Of a DNA stretch of 64,000 nucleotides, positions 35,670 to 45,014 are shown in pieces. Position numbers and translations under genes: made by a program. Under the pieces are notes generated by a model. That model had not been told where the DNA came from, did no database searches, and saw only the letters and a program-made list of their open reading frames with translations. This stretch comes from Bacillus sp. UNC41MFS5 (GTDB lineage: Bacteria > Bacillota > Bacilli > Bacillales_B > DSM-18226): the NCBI RefSeq assembly GCF_000686805.1, contig NZ_JMLP01000005.1:244307-308306 (forward strand), given 5' to 3'. Each line of letters starts with the position of its first letter. The stretch's first letter is position 1.

Positions 35670-38312
35670 ATGGAAACAAAGGAACTAACAATGCCTACAA
35701 AATACGATCCACAAACGATTGAAAAAGGTCGTTATGAATGGTGGTTAAAGGGTAAGTTTTTTGAAGCAAAAGATGATGAGAGCAAGGAGCCTTATACAGT
35801 TGTAATCCCGCCGCCAAACGTAACCGGGAAACTTCATTTAGGCCATGCTTGGGATACGACTCTTCAAGACATCGTGACCCGGATGAAGCGGATGCAGGGG
35901 TATGACGTTCTTTGGCTGCCAGGAATGGACCATGCTGGGATTGCTACCCAAGCGAAGGTAGAAGAAAAACTTCGCAGTGAAGGCAAAAGCCGCTACGATT
36001 TAGGCAGAGAAAAATTCGTCGAGGAAACTTGGAAGTGGAAGGAAGAGTATGCTTCTCATATCCGTCAGCAGTGGTCAAAACTAGGCTTAGGCTTAGATTA
36101 CAGCCGTGAGCGTTTCACCCTAGATGAAGGCTTATCTGATGCTGTTAAAGAGGTGTTTGTTACCCTTTATAAAAAAGGCCTCATTTACCGCGGCGAATAT
36201 ATTATTAACTGGGATCCGTCCACCAAAACAGCATTATCAGATATCGAAGTTATTTATAAAGATGTTCAAGGTGCGTTTTATCATATGAGCTATCCACTTG
36301 CTGATGGTTCTGGACATATCGAGGTAGCGACAACCCGTCCCGAAACAATGCTAGGTGATACTGCAGTTGCCGTTCATCCTGAAGATGACCGTTATAAGCA
36401 CCTTATTGGCAAAACCGTCATCCTGCCAATCGTTGGCCGCGAAATTCCAATTGTTGCTGATGATTATGTAGATATGGAATTTGGATCTGGTGCGGTTAAA
36501 ATTACACCTGCCCATGATCCGAACGACTTTGAACTTGGTAATCGTCATAACTTAGAACGTATTCTTGTTATGAACGAAGATGGATCGATGAACGATAAAG
36601 CCGGCAAATATAAAGGTTTAGACCGTTTCGAATGCCGCAAGCAAATCGTGAAAGACTTGCAGGAACAAGGTGTTCTTTTCAAAATTGAAGAGCATCCACA
36701 TTCCGTAGGCCACTCCGAACGAAGCGGTGCTGTGGTTGAACCATATCTTTCCACTCAATGGTTTGTTAAAATGCAGCCGCTCGCAGATGAAGCGATTGCC
36801 TTGCAAGATAAAGAAGCGAAAGTAAACTTTGTTCCAGACCGATTTGAAAAGACCTATCTGCGCTGGATGGAAAATATCCGCGACTGGTGTATTTCAAGAC
36901 AGCTTTGGTGGGGTCACCGAATCCCGGCTTGGTACCACAAGCAAACAGGTGAGGTATATGTAGGAACAGAAGCACCTGCAGATGCGGAGAACTGGGAACA
37001 GGATAAAGACGTTCTAGATACTTGGTTCAGTTCGGCATTATGGCCGTTCTCAACGATGGGATGGCCTGATAAAGAAGCAGCCGATTTCAAGCGTTACTTC
37101 CCAACCGATGTGTTAGTGACTGGCTATGATATTATCTTCTTCTGGGTATCTCGAATGATTTTCCAAAGCATCGAGTTTACCGGCGAGCGTCCATTTAAAG
37201 ATGTACTCATCCATGGTCTCGTTCGTGATGAGCAAGGTCGTAAAATGAGTAAATCACTCGGAAACGGCGTAGACCCAATGGATGTTATTGAAAAATACGG
37301 TGCTGATGCTCTAAGATATTTCCTTTCAACAGGAAGCTCTCCAGGTCAGGATTTACGCTTTAGTTTTGAAAAAGTAGAGTCCACTTGGAACTTTGCCAAT
37401 AAAATTTGGAATGCTTCCCGTTTTGCGTTAATGAACATGGACGGTATGACCTATGATGAAATTGATTTCAGCGGCGAAAAATCAGTTGCCGACAAATGGA
37501 TTTTAACACGCTTAAATGAAACGATTGAACATGTGACACGACTTTCTGACCGCTATGAATTTGGGGAAGTGGGCCGTGCATTATACAACTTCATTTGGGA
37601 TGATTTCTGTGATTGGTATATTGAAATGGCGAAATTGCCATTATATGGCGAAGATGAAACAGCTAAGAAAACCACTCGTTCGATTCTAGCTCATGTATTG
37701 GATCAAACGATGCGATTGTTACATCCATTCATGCCATTTATCACCGAGGAAATTTGGCAGAACCTTCCACACCAAGGAGAGTCCATTACAACGGCGAAGT
37801 GGCCTGAAGTAAATCCAGCTCTTTCTGATGACCAAGCAGCTCAAGAAATGAAATTGCTCGTGGAAATGATTCGTTCCGTACGAAATATTCGTGCAGAAGT
37901 AAACACGCCAATGAGTAAGAAAATCAAAATGCTAGTCAAAGCGAAGGATGAAACAGTTCTTAAATCACTTGAGAATAACCGCAGCTATATTGAACGTTTC
38001 TGTAATCCAGAAGAATTGCAAATGGGTGTAGAGCTTGAAACGCCTGAAAAAGCGATGACAGCCGTTATTACTGGCGTTGAAATCATCCTGCCACTTGCAG
38101 GCTTGATTAACATTGACGAGGAAATTGCTCGTCTAGAAAAAGAATTCGACCGCTTAAATAAAGAAGTGGAACGAGTTCAGAAGAAATTAGGTAATGAAGG
38201 CTTCATGAAAAAAGCCCCTGAAAGTGTTGTCGCTGAAGAGCGGGCAAAAGAAAGTGATTATCGTGAGAAGAGAGCGATTGTAGAAGCTCGAATTAAAGAA
38301 TTAAGAGGGTAA
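35670..38312 (+). CDS. valS: Valine--tRNA ligase
   Basis: Charges tRNA-Val and edits mis-charged threonine. The 880-residue class-I synthetase has the ATP motifs [15 protein letters not shown] (HLGH, about 49-63) and [11 protein letters not shown] (about 523-533), the CP1 editing domain with [17 protein letters not shown] (about 223-239), and a C-terminal coiled arm ([28 protein letters not shown]) that grips the tRNA. The ATG at 35670 follows AAAGGAGGAA. Expression is controlled by the T-box leader. A hairpin follows. Confidence 0.97.
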   Translation: METKELTMPTKYDPQTIEKGRYEWWLKGKFFEAKDDESKEPYTVVIPPPNVTGKLHLGHAWDTTLQDIVTRMKRMQGYDVLWLPGMDHAGIATQAKVEEKLRSEGKSRYDLGREKFVEETWKWKEEYASHIRQQWSKLGLGLDYSRERFTLDEGLSDAVKEVFVTLYKKGLIYRGEYIINWDPSTKTALSDIEVIYKDVQGAFYHMSYPLADGSGHIEVATTRPETMLGDTAVAVHPEDDRYKHLIGKTVILPIVGREIPIVADDYVDMEFGSGAVKITPAHDPNDFELGNRHNLERILVMNEDGSMNDKAGKYKGLDRFECRKQIVKDLQEQGVLFKIEEHPHSVGHSERSGAVVEPYLSTQWFVKMQPLADEAIALQDKEAKVNFVPDRFEKTYLRWMENIRDWCISRQLWWGHRIPAWYHKQTGEVYVGTEAPADAENWEQDKDVLDTWFSSALWPFSTMGWPDKEAADFKRYFPTDVLVTGYDIIFFWVSRMIFQSIEFTGERPFKDVLIHGLVRDEQGRKMSKSLGNGVDPMDVIEKYGADALRYFLSTGSSPGQDLRFSFEKVESTWNFANKIWNASRFALMNMDGMTYDEIDFSGEKSVADKWILTRLNETIEHVTRLSDRYEFGEVGRALYNFIWDDFCDWYIEMAKLPLYGEDETAKKTTRSILAHVLDQTMRLLHPFMPFITEEIWQNLPHQGESITTAKWPEVNPALSDDQAAQEMKLLVEMIRSVRNIRAEVNTPMSKKIKMLVKAKDETVLKSLENNRSYIERFCNPEELQMGVELETPEKAMTAVITGVEIILPLAGLINIDEEIARLEKEFDRLNKEVERVQKKLGNEGFMKKAPESVVAEERAKESDYREKRAIVEARIKELRG

Positions 38313-38322
38313 TAATTAGTTA

Positions 38323-38360
38323 GGGGAGGCGAATTCTATGAGAATTCGTCTCGCCTTTTT
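38323..38360 (+). terminator. Terminator after valS
   Basis: AGGCGAATTCT, loop ATG and AGAATTCGTCT (one G-T pair), then CGCCTTTTT. Confidence 0.7.
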
Positions 38361-38425
38361 ACTAAGAGTTAAAAAAACAAACAAAATCATGTTTGAGCGT
38401 TGCCATATTGCTACAATTTACAATT

Positions 38426-38516
38426 TATCAGCGGTTTTCGGCCGTATATCAGCGAAAGTAACTAGTATATCAGCGTAAATTTGATTTTATCAGCGGAAAT
38501 ACCACTTTTATCAGCG
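38426..38516 (+). repeat. Five-copy ~21-bp phased ATCAGCG array before folC
   Basis: TATCAGCG begins at 38426, 38447, 38468, 38488 and 38509, i.e. spacings of 21, 21, 20 and 21. Only the core is conserved; the flanks differ from unit to unit. It shares the core, copy number, strand and phase of the array at 20445-20549 and lies about 65 bases before the folC start, in a 269-base gap after valS. Confidence 0.85.
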
Positions 38517-38581
38517 AATCAAATTATCTCTCTTTAAAAGTGACTTTTAAAATTACAAGTAAAGAAGATGGGGTGTTACGG

Positions 38582-39904
38582 ATGTTTACTACATATAAAG
38601 AAGCCCTAGAATGGATCCATGCCCGGTTAAGACTAGGGATTAAGCCAGGTTTAAAGCGGATGGAATGGATGATGGAAAGACTCGGCCATCCGGAAACAAA
38701 AATGAAGACCGTTCATATTGGCGGTACCAATGGTAAAGGGTCTACAGTTACTTATCTTCGTTCAATTCTTGAAGCAGGAGGGTATACGGTCGGAACATTT
38801 ACCTCGCCCTATATCGAGCAGTTTAACGAACGAATTAGTGTCAATGGCAAAGCAATTTCGGATGAGGAACTACTTCAGCTAACAAATATCATCCGCCCGT
38901 TGGCAGACGAATTAGAAGAGACAGATTTAGGCGGACCCACAGAGTTTGAAGTGATTACCGCCATGGCGTTTCATTATTTTGCAAGCCTGAACAAGGTTGA
39001 CATTGTTATTTTTGAAGTAGGGTTAGGCGGTCGCTTTGATTCAACCAACATCATTCAACCGCTAGCTTCCATCATTACAAATATCGGTTTAGATCATACT
39101 AATATCCTTGGGTCTACATACGAGGAAATTGCCTTTGAAAAAGCGGGTATCATTAAAAAGAATACAGCCCTTTTTACAGCTGTTAAACACCCTGGCGCGC
39201 TCAAGGTAATCGAGGAGCAAGCTCAAAAGAAAGAGGCATCAGTTTATCGCTTAGATCAGGAATTTTCGATTACCGGCCATAAATCCTTAGTTAAGGGAGA
39301 AGTTTTTAACGTTGTTACACAGTTTCAAGCCTTCGACCAGCTGGAAATTAGTATGATGGGCCAGCATCAAACGGAAAATGCCGCCCTTGCTGTGATAGCC
39401 GCCCAATTTTTACATCAAAAGGGCGAGTTTATCTTAACCGAACAAGCGATTAGAGAAGGATTAAAGAAGGCATATTGGCCAGGTAGATTTGAAATGCTGT
39501 CGGAAAGTCCATTGGTCATCATTGACGGAGCACATAATGAGGAAGGGATTACGGCTCTCACACACGAACTATCCACTCGATATCCAAATCGCAATATCCA
39601 GATTGTCTTTGCTGCGTTAACGGATAAAAAGCTGGACGAGATGATTGGGAAACTAGATAAAATTGCTTCACAAATTACTTTTGTGAGCTTCGATTTTCCA
39701 CGTGCTGCCAAAGCAGAGGAATTACTGAAAATCAGCCAGTCAGCCAACAAACTTGCGGTTGATGACTGGAAATCGTATCTTTCAGAGGAAATAAAAACAC
39801 TGGATAGCGATAACATATTAGTCATAACAGGATCACTTTATTTTATTTCAGAGGTAAAACCATTTTTATCCCAGTTTTTGAAAAATAAGAAAATTTCTTT
39901 ATGA
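38582..39904 (+). CDS. folC: Folylpolyglutamate synthase / dihydrofolate synthase
   Basis: Adds glutamate to dihydropteroate and to folates. The 440-residue Mur-ligase-family enzyme has the P-loop GGTNGKGSTVTYL (about 46-58), the Mg/ATP site VGLGGRFDSTN (about 145-155), the carbamylated-lysine region EKAGIIKK, and IDGAHNEEG (about 308-316). Start chosen at ATG 38582 (MFTTYKEALEWIHARL), which matches the B. subtilis N-terminus and has GGGGTG upstream; a 14-codon extension to 38540 has no support. The next gene's promoter overlaps its end. Confidence 0.94.
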   Translation: MFTTYKEALEWIHARLRLGIKPGLKRMEWMMERLGHPETKMKTVHIGGTNGKGSTVTYLRSILEAGGYTVGTFTSPYIEQFNERISVNGKAISDEELLQLTNIIRPLADELEETDLGGPTEFEVITAMAFHYFASLNKVDIVIFEVGLGGRFDSTNIIQPLASIITNIGLDHTNILGSTYEEIAFEKAGIIKKNTALFTAVKHPGALKVIEEQAQKKEASVYRLDQEFSITGHKSLVKGEVFNVVTQFQAFDQLEISMMGQHQTENAALAVIAAQFLHQKGEFILTEQAIREGLKKAYWPGRFEMLSESPLVIIDGAHNEEGITALTHELSTRYPNRNIQIVFAALTDKKLDEMIGKLDKIASQITFVSFDFPRAAKAEELLKISQSANKLAVDDWKSYLSEEIKTLDSDNILVITGSLYFISEVKPFLSQFLKNKKISL

Positions 39905-39929
39905 CAACTTATTTTTTCGATGGTAAAAT
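39901..39929 (+). promoter_or_regulatory. Sigma-A promoter of the GGDEF gene
   Basis: ATGACA and TAAAAT, each 5/6, are 17 bases apart. The -35 overlaps the folC stop codon, giving the cyclase gene independent transcription. Confidence 0.7.
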
Positions 39930-39966
39930 AATTTTATCTAAATAAAATGAAGAGAGGAGGATAAGC

Positions 39967-41688
39967 ATGGAAGTAAAACCGTCCATTAAGCCGCCCATTT
40001 TTCTTATCTGGTTTTTAGTCGTACCCGCCGGAACATGGTTGACCTATAAGACTTATCCTCCACATATTTCCGGGAATTGGCTGGATATCTTTGCCTTTTT
40101 GCTGTTAACCTGTGTGGTAGCAACCATGCCCATTGTCATAAATAATATGTTTATCTTCTTAATTCAATGGGTGGCGCTTGCTACCTTTTTAAGATTTGGT
40201 TTATTTGTTGAAATCATCTTTGCCCAAATAGCCGTCCTTGTGTTACTCCTAAAGTTACGGATATTCCGCAAAGGTGAGTTATTCCGACTACCGCTTAATT
40301 TGATTATGTTTTTTCTTGTTTCCTTGATGAGCGGATTGGTTTACCACTGGCTTGGTGGAGAGACACGCCCCAATTTTACTGAAAATACTAATTACTTATA
40401 CTTGGCGGTCTTATATGCCGTGGTAAGTTATGCCATGAATCAAATCATTGTCTCGTTCAATCTCTATTTTATTTATAAAAGCAAAGAATCTTATTTTGGA
40501 AAAGATTTTATTGTTGAAACGATTACTACTTTCATCACCTTCCCTATTGGGTTTGTGCTCTATATCCTTTATAATCAGGTCGGCAGTTTAGCTTTACTAT
40601 TTGTTGGGATTCCATTTGTCAGCTTGTCTATGATTTTTAAACTCTATTATTCTAGTGAAAAAATCAATGAATATTTACAAAAGACAGCAGAGATTGGCCA
40701 TCAGTTGGCCGAGCGTTTAAAGGTCGATGATGTGGTAGATTTGTTGATTCAAAAGGTTAGTGAAATGCTGCCCGTTGATTATGCCTATATCTTTGAAGTT
40801 ACCAAGAATGATGAGCTTCAAGTCGTTCGCGGGATCGAAGAGGGCATGTCTAATCATTTTCCTCCTGTAAAGAAAAACGAAGGAATTAGCGGGTTGGTGT
40901 GGGCTGAGCGAAAAGCATTTTTATTCACAGCAAGGAAAGAATGGCGGAACTATTCGAACGGTCATCTACCCGATGATGCCGAAAGTATTCTAGGTGTACC
41001 AATCGTTCGAAGCAAAAAAGTTCTTGGGGTTTTAGTACTTGCTTCAAAGCGAAAGCGTGCGTTTGAAAAATTCCAATTGATGATTATCGATATTCTCTGC
41101 TCCCACTTTGCTGTTGCCATTGAAAATGCCAAGCATTATGAAATGACAAAAATGCAAAGTGAACGCTGCTCATTAACCAAACTATATAATTATCGTTATT
41201 TTGAAAATCTATTAACTGAAGAATTTGAAAAAATAACAAGATTTGAACGTCGAACACTATCATTAATTATTCTTGATATCGATCATTTTAAACAAGTCAA
41301 TGATACGTATGGTCACCAAAGCGGCAATGAAATTCTGTTTGAGCTTGCCAGCCGACTAACAAAGCTCACAGAGAACTCGCGAGGAATCGTTGCTCGATAT
41401 GGCGGAGAAGAATTCGTTGTACTTCTGCCTGATACACCCAAAGAAGAGGCATACGAAATGGCTGAACAAATTAGGCAAATGATTTCCAATTGGCCATTTA
41501 CCATCAAACAATCTTTTGATTTTGAAAAAACACAGCAAAAAGTCATGATTACCGCATCAATTGGGGTAGCGACAGCACCTGAGAATGCGGAAGATGCGTT
41601 GGCTTTGATACGGCATGCGGATCGGGCACTTTATGTTGGCGCGAAGAGGGCTGGGCGGAATCGGGTGGCGGAGTATTCTTCATGTTAA
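39967..41688 (+). CDS. Membrane GAF-GGDEF diguanylate cyclase
   Basis: Predicted to make cyclic di-GMP from two GTP. The 573-residue protein has six to eight hydrophobic segments (about 10-225), a GAF sensor domain (about 245-385) and a C-terminal GGDEF domain with the active-site loop G479-G-E-E-F483, preceded by LDIDHFKQVNDTYGHQSGNEIL. The RxxD product-inhibition site is absent at its usual place before GGEEF. No EAL or HD-GYP domain is present. It lies between folC and the pilus genes and may set c-di-GMP for them; that link is inferred from position. B. subtilis has no such gene here. Confidence 0.9.
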   Translation: MEVKPSIKPPIFLIWFLVVPAGTWLTYKTYPPHISGNWLDIFAFLLLTCVVATMPIVINNMFIFLIQWVALATFLRFGLFVEIIFAQIAVLVLLLKLRIFRKGELFRLPLNLIMFFLVSLMSGLVYHWLGGETRPNFTENTNYLYLAVLYAVVSYAMNQIIVSFNLYFIYKSKESYFGKDFIVETITTFITFPIGFVLYILYNQVGSLALLFVGIPFVSLSMIFKLYYSSEKINEYLQKTAEIGHQLAERLKVDDVVDLLIQKVSEMLPVDYAYIFEVTKNDELQVVRGIEEGMSNHFPPVKKNEGISGLVWAERKAFLFTARKEWRNYSNGHLPDDAESILGVPIVRSKKVLGVLVLASKRKRAFEKFQLMIIDILCSHFAVAIENAKHYEMTKMQSERCSLTKLYNYRYFENLLTEEFEKITRFERRTLSLIILDIDHFKQVNDTYGHQSGNEILFELASRLTKLTENSRGIVARYGGEEFVVLLPDTPKEEAYEMAEQIRQMISNWPFTIKQSFDFEKTQQKVMITASIGVATAPENAEDALALIRHADRALYVGAKRAGRNRVAEYSSC

Positions 41689-41689
41689 A

Positions 41690-41738
41690 AAAGGTGCGAC
41701 CGTAGTTGTCTTTACAACTACGGTCACACCTTTTTATA
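41690..41738. terminator. Bidirectional terminator, cyclase / minor pilin genes
   Basis: AAAGGTG..GACCGTAGTTGT, loop CTTT, ACAACTACGGTC..CACCTTT: a long stem with one A/C mismatch, flanked by A and T runs between convergent genes. Confidence 0.9.
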
Positions 41739-41741
41739 GTG

Positions 41742-42956
41742 TTAATTATAATCAACGCTATTAATGATGGTATTTACATTGTCTCCCCATTTAATATTAA
41801 ATTCAGGCGGTATAAGACTTCCACATTCCCTAGTAAAAGTATCAAGATCAACGGTATATTCAGTTTTTATTGAACCATTTTCCCACACTTTACCTAACAC
41901 ATATAATTTACTAGTTGAGTCGACATCAACCTTTTTAGCTGCTAAATTTCCATTTACACACATCTTTGAGGAAGACAAAATGTTTAAATTATTATCAATA
42001 GTTGCGCTCTTATAGTTAACATCAGTTGGTGGAGCATCTGCACCTCCAACATAAACAAAAGAATGATCCGCAAGTTCTAAATGTTGATTAACATACAATG
42101 TTTTATTCACTAGAATTTTCGATGTTCCACTTATCTTTACATTCTGCATGAATTTAGCGCCGTCTTTTGTTTCTATAATTACATTTGAAGCGCTATTCAT
42201 GTTTTTGTTATTTGTAAATGCACCATCAGAGTGGATTTTTACATTTGTTATATTATTTTCGTTGCCATTTCCATCAAAAGTTAGTGCACCTGTAGTGAAA
42301 ATTGTTTGGTTATCTCTAATGTTATTATTACCAGTAAAATTACCATTCCCGTTTATATAAACATTGTCACAAACTAAAGTTGTACATTCTGATGTTGATG
42401 TTGGTTTAACCGTATCAAATTTTGGCAGTGCGTATGTGTTACTGGTATCAATTGTTCTTTGATCAATGATTGAAGCAAAGTCTATTGTCATTTTTGTAAA
42501 AAGAGTGGTTTCTTTGCTGTTATCATTTCCGATAACATTAAAACTAATAATTACCTTACTCGAGCTCGGGTCAGGGTCTGTAGTAACAATATAATTACTC
42601 ATACGATATGGAGCATTAGCAGGAGTTGTAATGATTTTACCTTGAAGCACTTCTGCCATTTTTTTAGCAGCTTCCTTTTTAAATTTAGATTCATCCTGAA
42701 GCAAAGGTCTATCCCTTATATAATCACTTACAGTTTGTTGTTGAGATTCAAATGTTTTTTGAATTTCCACCTGGTAATTCGAAATCCCCGCTTCAGCTGC
42801 TGCAACCGAACGAGATTTTTTCTCAACCACCTGATTTTGTTTCACACTGCTAAATGCCTGCCCCATGAAGGAGAGGAATACAACCATAAAAACTGTAATG
42901 ATCAATAATAAGGTTACAAGGGCATATCCTTGTTCATTCTTCATTAAATTCTTCAT
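41742..42956 (-). CDS. PilX-like minor pilin with repetitive C-terminal region
   Basis: The 404-residue product starts with a prepilin-like leader and helix (NEQG followed by YALVTLLLIITVFMVVFLSF), with no glutamate at position 5, then SRSVAAAEAGISNYQ, as in PilX-type proteins. From about residue 185 the chain becomes Asn/Gly/Thr-rich with evenly spaced strand-like units (VYINGNGNFTGNNN, ALTFDGNGNENNI, VIIETKDGAKFMQ, ILVNKTLYVNQ), suggesting a beta-helix or bactofilin-like fold. It overlaps the upstream minor pilin gene by four bases. A tip or adhesin role is a guess. Confidence 0.75.
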   Translation of the reverse strand: MKNLMKNEQGYALVTLLLIITVFMVVFLSFMGQAFSSVKQNQVVEKKSRSVAAAEAGISNYQVEIQKTFESQQQTVSDYIRDRPLLQDESKFKKEAAKKMAEVLQGKIITTPANAPYRMSNYIVTTDPDPSSSKVIISFNVIGNDNSKETTLFTKMTIDFASIIDQRTIDTSNTYALPKFDTVKPTSTSECTTLVCDNVYINGNGNFTGNNNIRDNQTIFTTGALTFDGNGNENNITNVKIHSDGAFTNNKNMNSASNVIIETKDGAKFMQNVKISGTSKILVNKTLYVNQHLELADHSFVYVGGADAPPTDVNYKSATIDNNLNILSSSKMCVNGNLAAKKVDVDSTSKLYVLGKVWENGSIKTEYTVDLDTFTRECGSLIPPEFNIKWGDNVNTIINSVDYN

Positions 42957-43435
42957 TGATAATCCGCACCCTTCATTCGATAAAGAAATGTATCTTGAGT
43001 TATACTGTTTTGTGGATTATTCTTATCACTTGCATTAATTTTTAAAGAAACGTCATTTAAAGAACCATCATTTAATTTATTATTGGGTTTTACTGCTTTT
43101 GGCCCAGAGCCTGGCACAGCATTTATTTCAAGAATTTTAAAACAAATCGTAGGGTGATTAAATATTTGCGTTTGCTTGGGATTAGTTTTTAGGTTCGTAA
43201 CTTTAATTTCACAGTTTTCACTTTTAATTTCGTATTCGATCAGTGTTTGATGTACTTTTTTTAAACTTGTAATTAATAGATTGGTTTCTTGTATCATCGC
43301 GTTTTTAGAAATTGCCTTTTGTGAAAAATTATAGCCTTGAAAAAAAACACTCCAGGCAATAATCCCTACAAAGGAAAGAATGGATAGAGTAACAAGTACT
43401 TCAATTAGCGTGAAACCATTTTCAGTTCTCTTCAT
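42953..43435 (-). CDS. Type IV pilin-like minor prepilin (PilW/ComGF type)
   Basis: A 160-residue pseudopilin with the type III signal KRTENG|FTLIEVLVTLSILSFVGIIAW: cleavage after the glycine and the conserved Glu at position 5 are both present. The rest is a soluble domain of low similarity, with two Cys (about residues 74 and 93) that could form a disulfide. It is the middle gene of a three-gene minus-strand unit: 12 bases after the PilV-like gene and overlapping the next. Confidence 0.82.
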   Translation of the reverse strand: MKRTENGFTLIEVLVTLSILSFVGIIAWSVFFQGYNFSQKAISKNAMIQETNLLITSLKKVHQTLIEYEIKSENCEIKVTNLKTNPKQTQIFNHPTICFKILEINAVPGSGPKAVKPNNKLNDGSLNDVSLKINASDKNNPQNSITQDTFLYRMKGADYQ

Positions 43436-43447
43436 TTATCTCATTTC

Positions 43448-43903
43448 CTATCTTTTAACATATCCGAATGTTTCAGTAATGACATGTCTATTCTTTTTAT
43501 CTATCAATTGAACAACAATCGAATTGATACTTGATAATCTTGAACTTGTTTCGGGAAATCTCTTAATTTTAATATTCACGTCATATTGATCTTTAGTCGT
43601 TTCGAAATAATAATAGGTTGGATCAGAGTAGAACCTATTATATGTTACTTTTGAATCAGTTGGTGCAAAGCCAGTAGCTTGGTCAGTCTTAACTAAAAAC
43701 CATTTCACATCACTTGATTCTTGCCAATTAATAAGAACTTCTTTAGCAAGGTTTATAGCTTTAGCTTTTTCTTGATTTTGATTATTCATAAGTCCCATTT
43801 GTGGGAAAAATCTCATAACAGATAAAAAGATAATTGAAAGAAGCACAATGGATACAAGAACCTCGATTAAAGTGACTCCTCTTTCATTGCGAATTAATTT
43901 CAT
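43448..43903 (-). CDS. Type IV pilin-like minor prepilin (PilV type)
   Basis: A 151-residue pseudopilin whose signal reads IRNERG|VTLIEVLVSIVLLSIIFLSVMRFF, with Glu5. It then has NLAKEVLINWQESS, resembling the PilV/GspI pattern. The ATG at 43903 is preferred because AAGGA lies nine bases upstream; an ATG nine bases earlier overlaps that site. It heads the minor-pilin unit, divergent from the main pilus operon across a 230-base gap. Confidence 0.82.
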   Translation of the reverse strand: MKLIRNERGVTLIEVLVSIVLLSIIFLSVMRFFPQMGLMNNQNQEKAKAINLAKEVLINWQESSDVKWFLVKTDQATGFAPTDSKVTYNRFYSDPTYYYFETTKDQYDVNIKIKRFPETSSRLSSINSIVVQLIDKKNRHVITETFGYVKR

Positions 43904-44076
43904 TCTAATCATTCCTTAATGATAGCAAAATTAGTACAAATAGATTGAAAAATATTTAGGATTTTCTACCCATAAAATATTTTCCATCTTCTTTTAAACA
44001 ACTTAAAAGTATTATACAATATTTACTAGGCGAATTTTGTCTAATATTTGAAGAAATCTACAAAAAAATTAAATCC

Positions 44077-44106
44077 TTTGAAGGAAAATGTAGTTTAATA
44101 GTATAA
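44077..44106 (+). promoter_or_regulatory. Candidate promoter of the main pilus operon
   Basis: TTGAAG and TATAAA are separated by 18 bases, about 30 bases before the first gene of the operon. Confidence 0.6.
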
Positions 44107-44134
44107 AATGACTAATTAAAAGGAGAGTGAAAGA

Positions 44135-44941
44135 ATGCAATCAATTATATGGGCCTTTAGTTCGGTGGTTATACTCACGTTAATAATATCCTTGCTGCCA
44201 TTAGGTTACACCTTAAAAGGGAAACTCCTTTTAGTATTAATTAGTTTTATTTTATCTCTTGGAGGACTTGCAGCCGTTTCAATCATTCCGTTGTGGGAGA
44301 CTGCATTAATGCTTTTGGCGCTCAGTTTTTTTGCAGCTTATTTTATGAATAACCGGTTGGGAACAGTACTATTGCAAAAAAATCCTGTATTAGAAGAACC
44401 AATGGATGTTGAATTTGAATGCCACAATTCTGATTACGAAATTGAAAATTTAAAAGATATTAATTTGGTGGAAATTGACGATGAATTACCATTAACTGAT
44501 TCGTCCCATCTTAAATTAGAAAAAGATACAGTAACTGAGGTAATTTCTTCTCAAGACTTGTCGGAAATTGTAGATGATCCTAATCATGAGCAGGAGTCAA
44601 TTGATATGGATATATCCTTTTTACTAGAAAGGGATAATGAAGTAGTAGGTGTAGAAACGCAAATTAAAGATCAAGACATTGAAAATGACTATTTATCTGA
44701 TATTGAAAGTTTACTAGAGCTTGAATCAAGAACGGAGCAAGTGGATTCACATGAAGATACACTGGATCTTTCCCCGATTCGAGGAGAAACAAAATTAGCT
44801 GCAGAACTCGAAGAGGAGGAACAGGAGCTTTCTGATGACTCACTTTTCGATTTTCTTCTTGCTAAAAAAGAGGCAGCTGCAGATCGTGAAGAAACCTTAG
44901 ATGTAATTGAATCGAAAGAAAAGGTAGTTCTACAAAAGTAA
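44135..44941 (+). CDS. Hypothetical acidic membrane protein, first gene of pilus operon
   Basis: I do not recognise this 268-residue protein. Residues 1-75 form about three hydrophobic helices (IIWAFSSVVILTLIISLLPLGY, LLLVLISFILSLGGLAAVSII, ALMLLALSFFAAYFM). The remaining 190 residues are strongly acidic (many D/E, e.g. LAAELEEEEQELSDDSLFDF) and look disordered and cytoplasmic. It is 73 bases before the next gene in the pilus operon and has an AAAGGAGAG ribosome site. A scaffold or adaptor at the pilus base is possible but only a guess. Confidence 0.75.
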   Translation: MQSIIWAFSSVVILTLIISLLPLGYTLKGKLLLVLISFILSLGGLAAVSIIPLWETALMLLALSFFAAYFMNNRLGTVLLQKNPVLEEPMDVEFECHNSDYEIENLKDINLVEIDDELPLTDSSHLKLEKDTVTEVISSQDLSEIVDDPNHEQESIDMDISFLLERDNEVVGVETQIKDQDIENDYLSDIESLLELESRTEQVDSHEDTLDLSPIRGETKLAAELEEEEQELSDDSLFDFLLAKKEAAADREETLDVIESKEKVVLQK

Positions 44942-45014
44942 CTAACAATAATTGTTATCTATCTTAGATTAATAGATGAAGTATATTGTGAGTGTTTGAA
45001 GGGAGACAGAACTT

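Noticed and set aside
41749..42908. Several plus-strand open frames opposite the PilX-like gene
   Set aside because: The minus-strand gene has a prepilin signal and four-base overlap with its upstream partner; the plus-strand frames are shadows of AT-rich coding.
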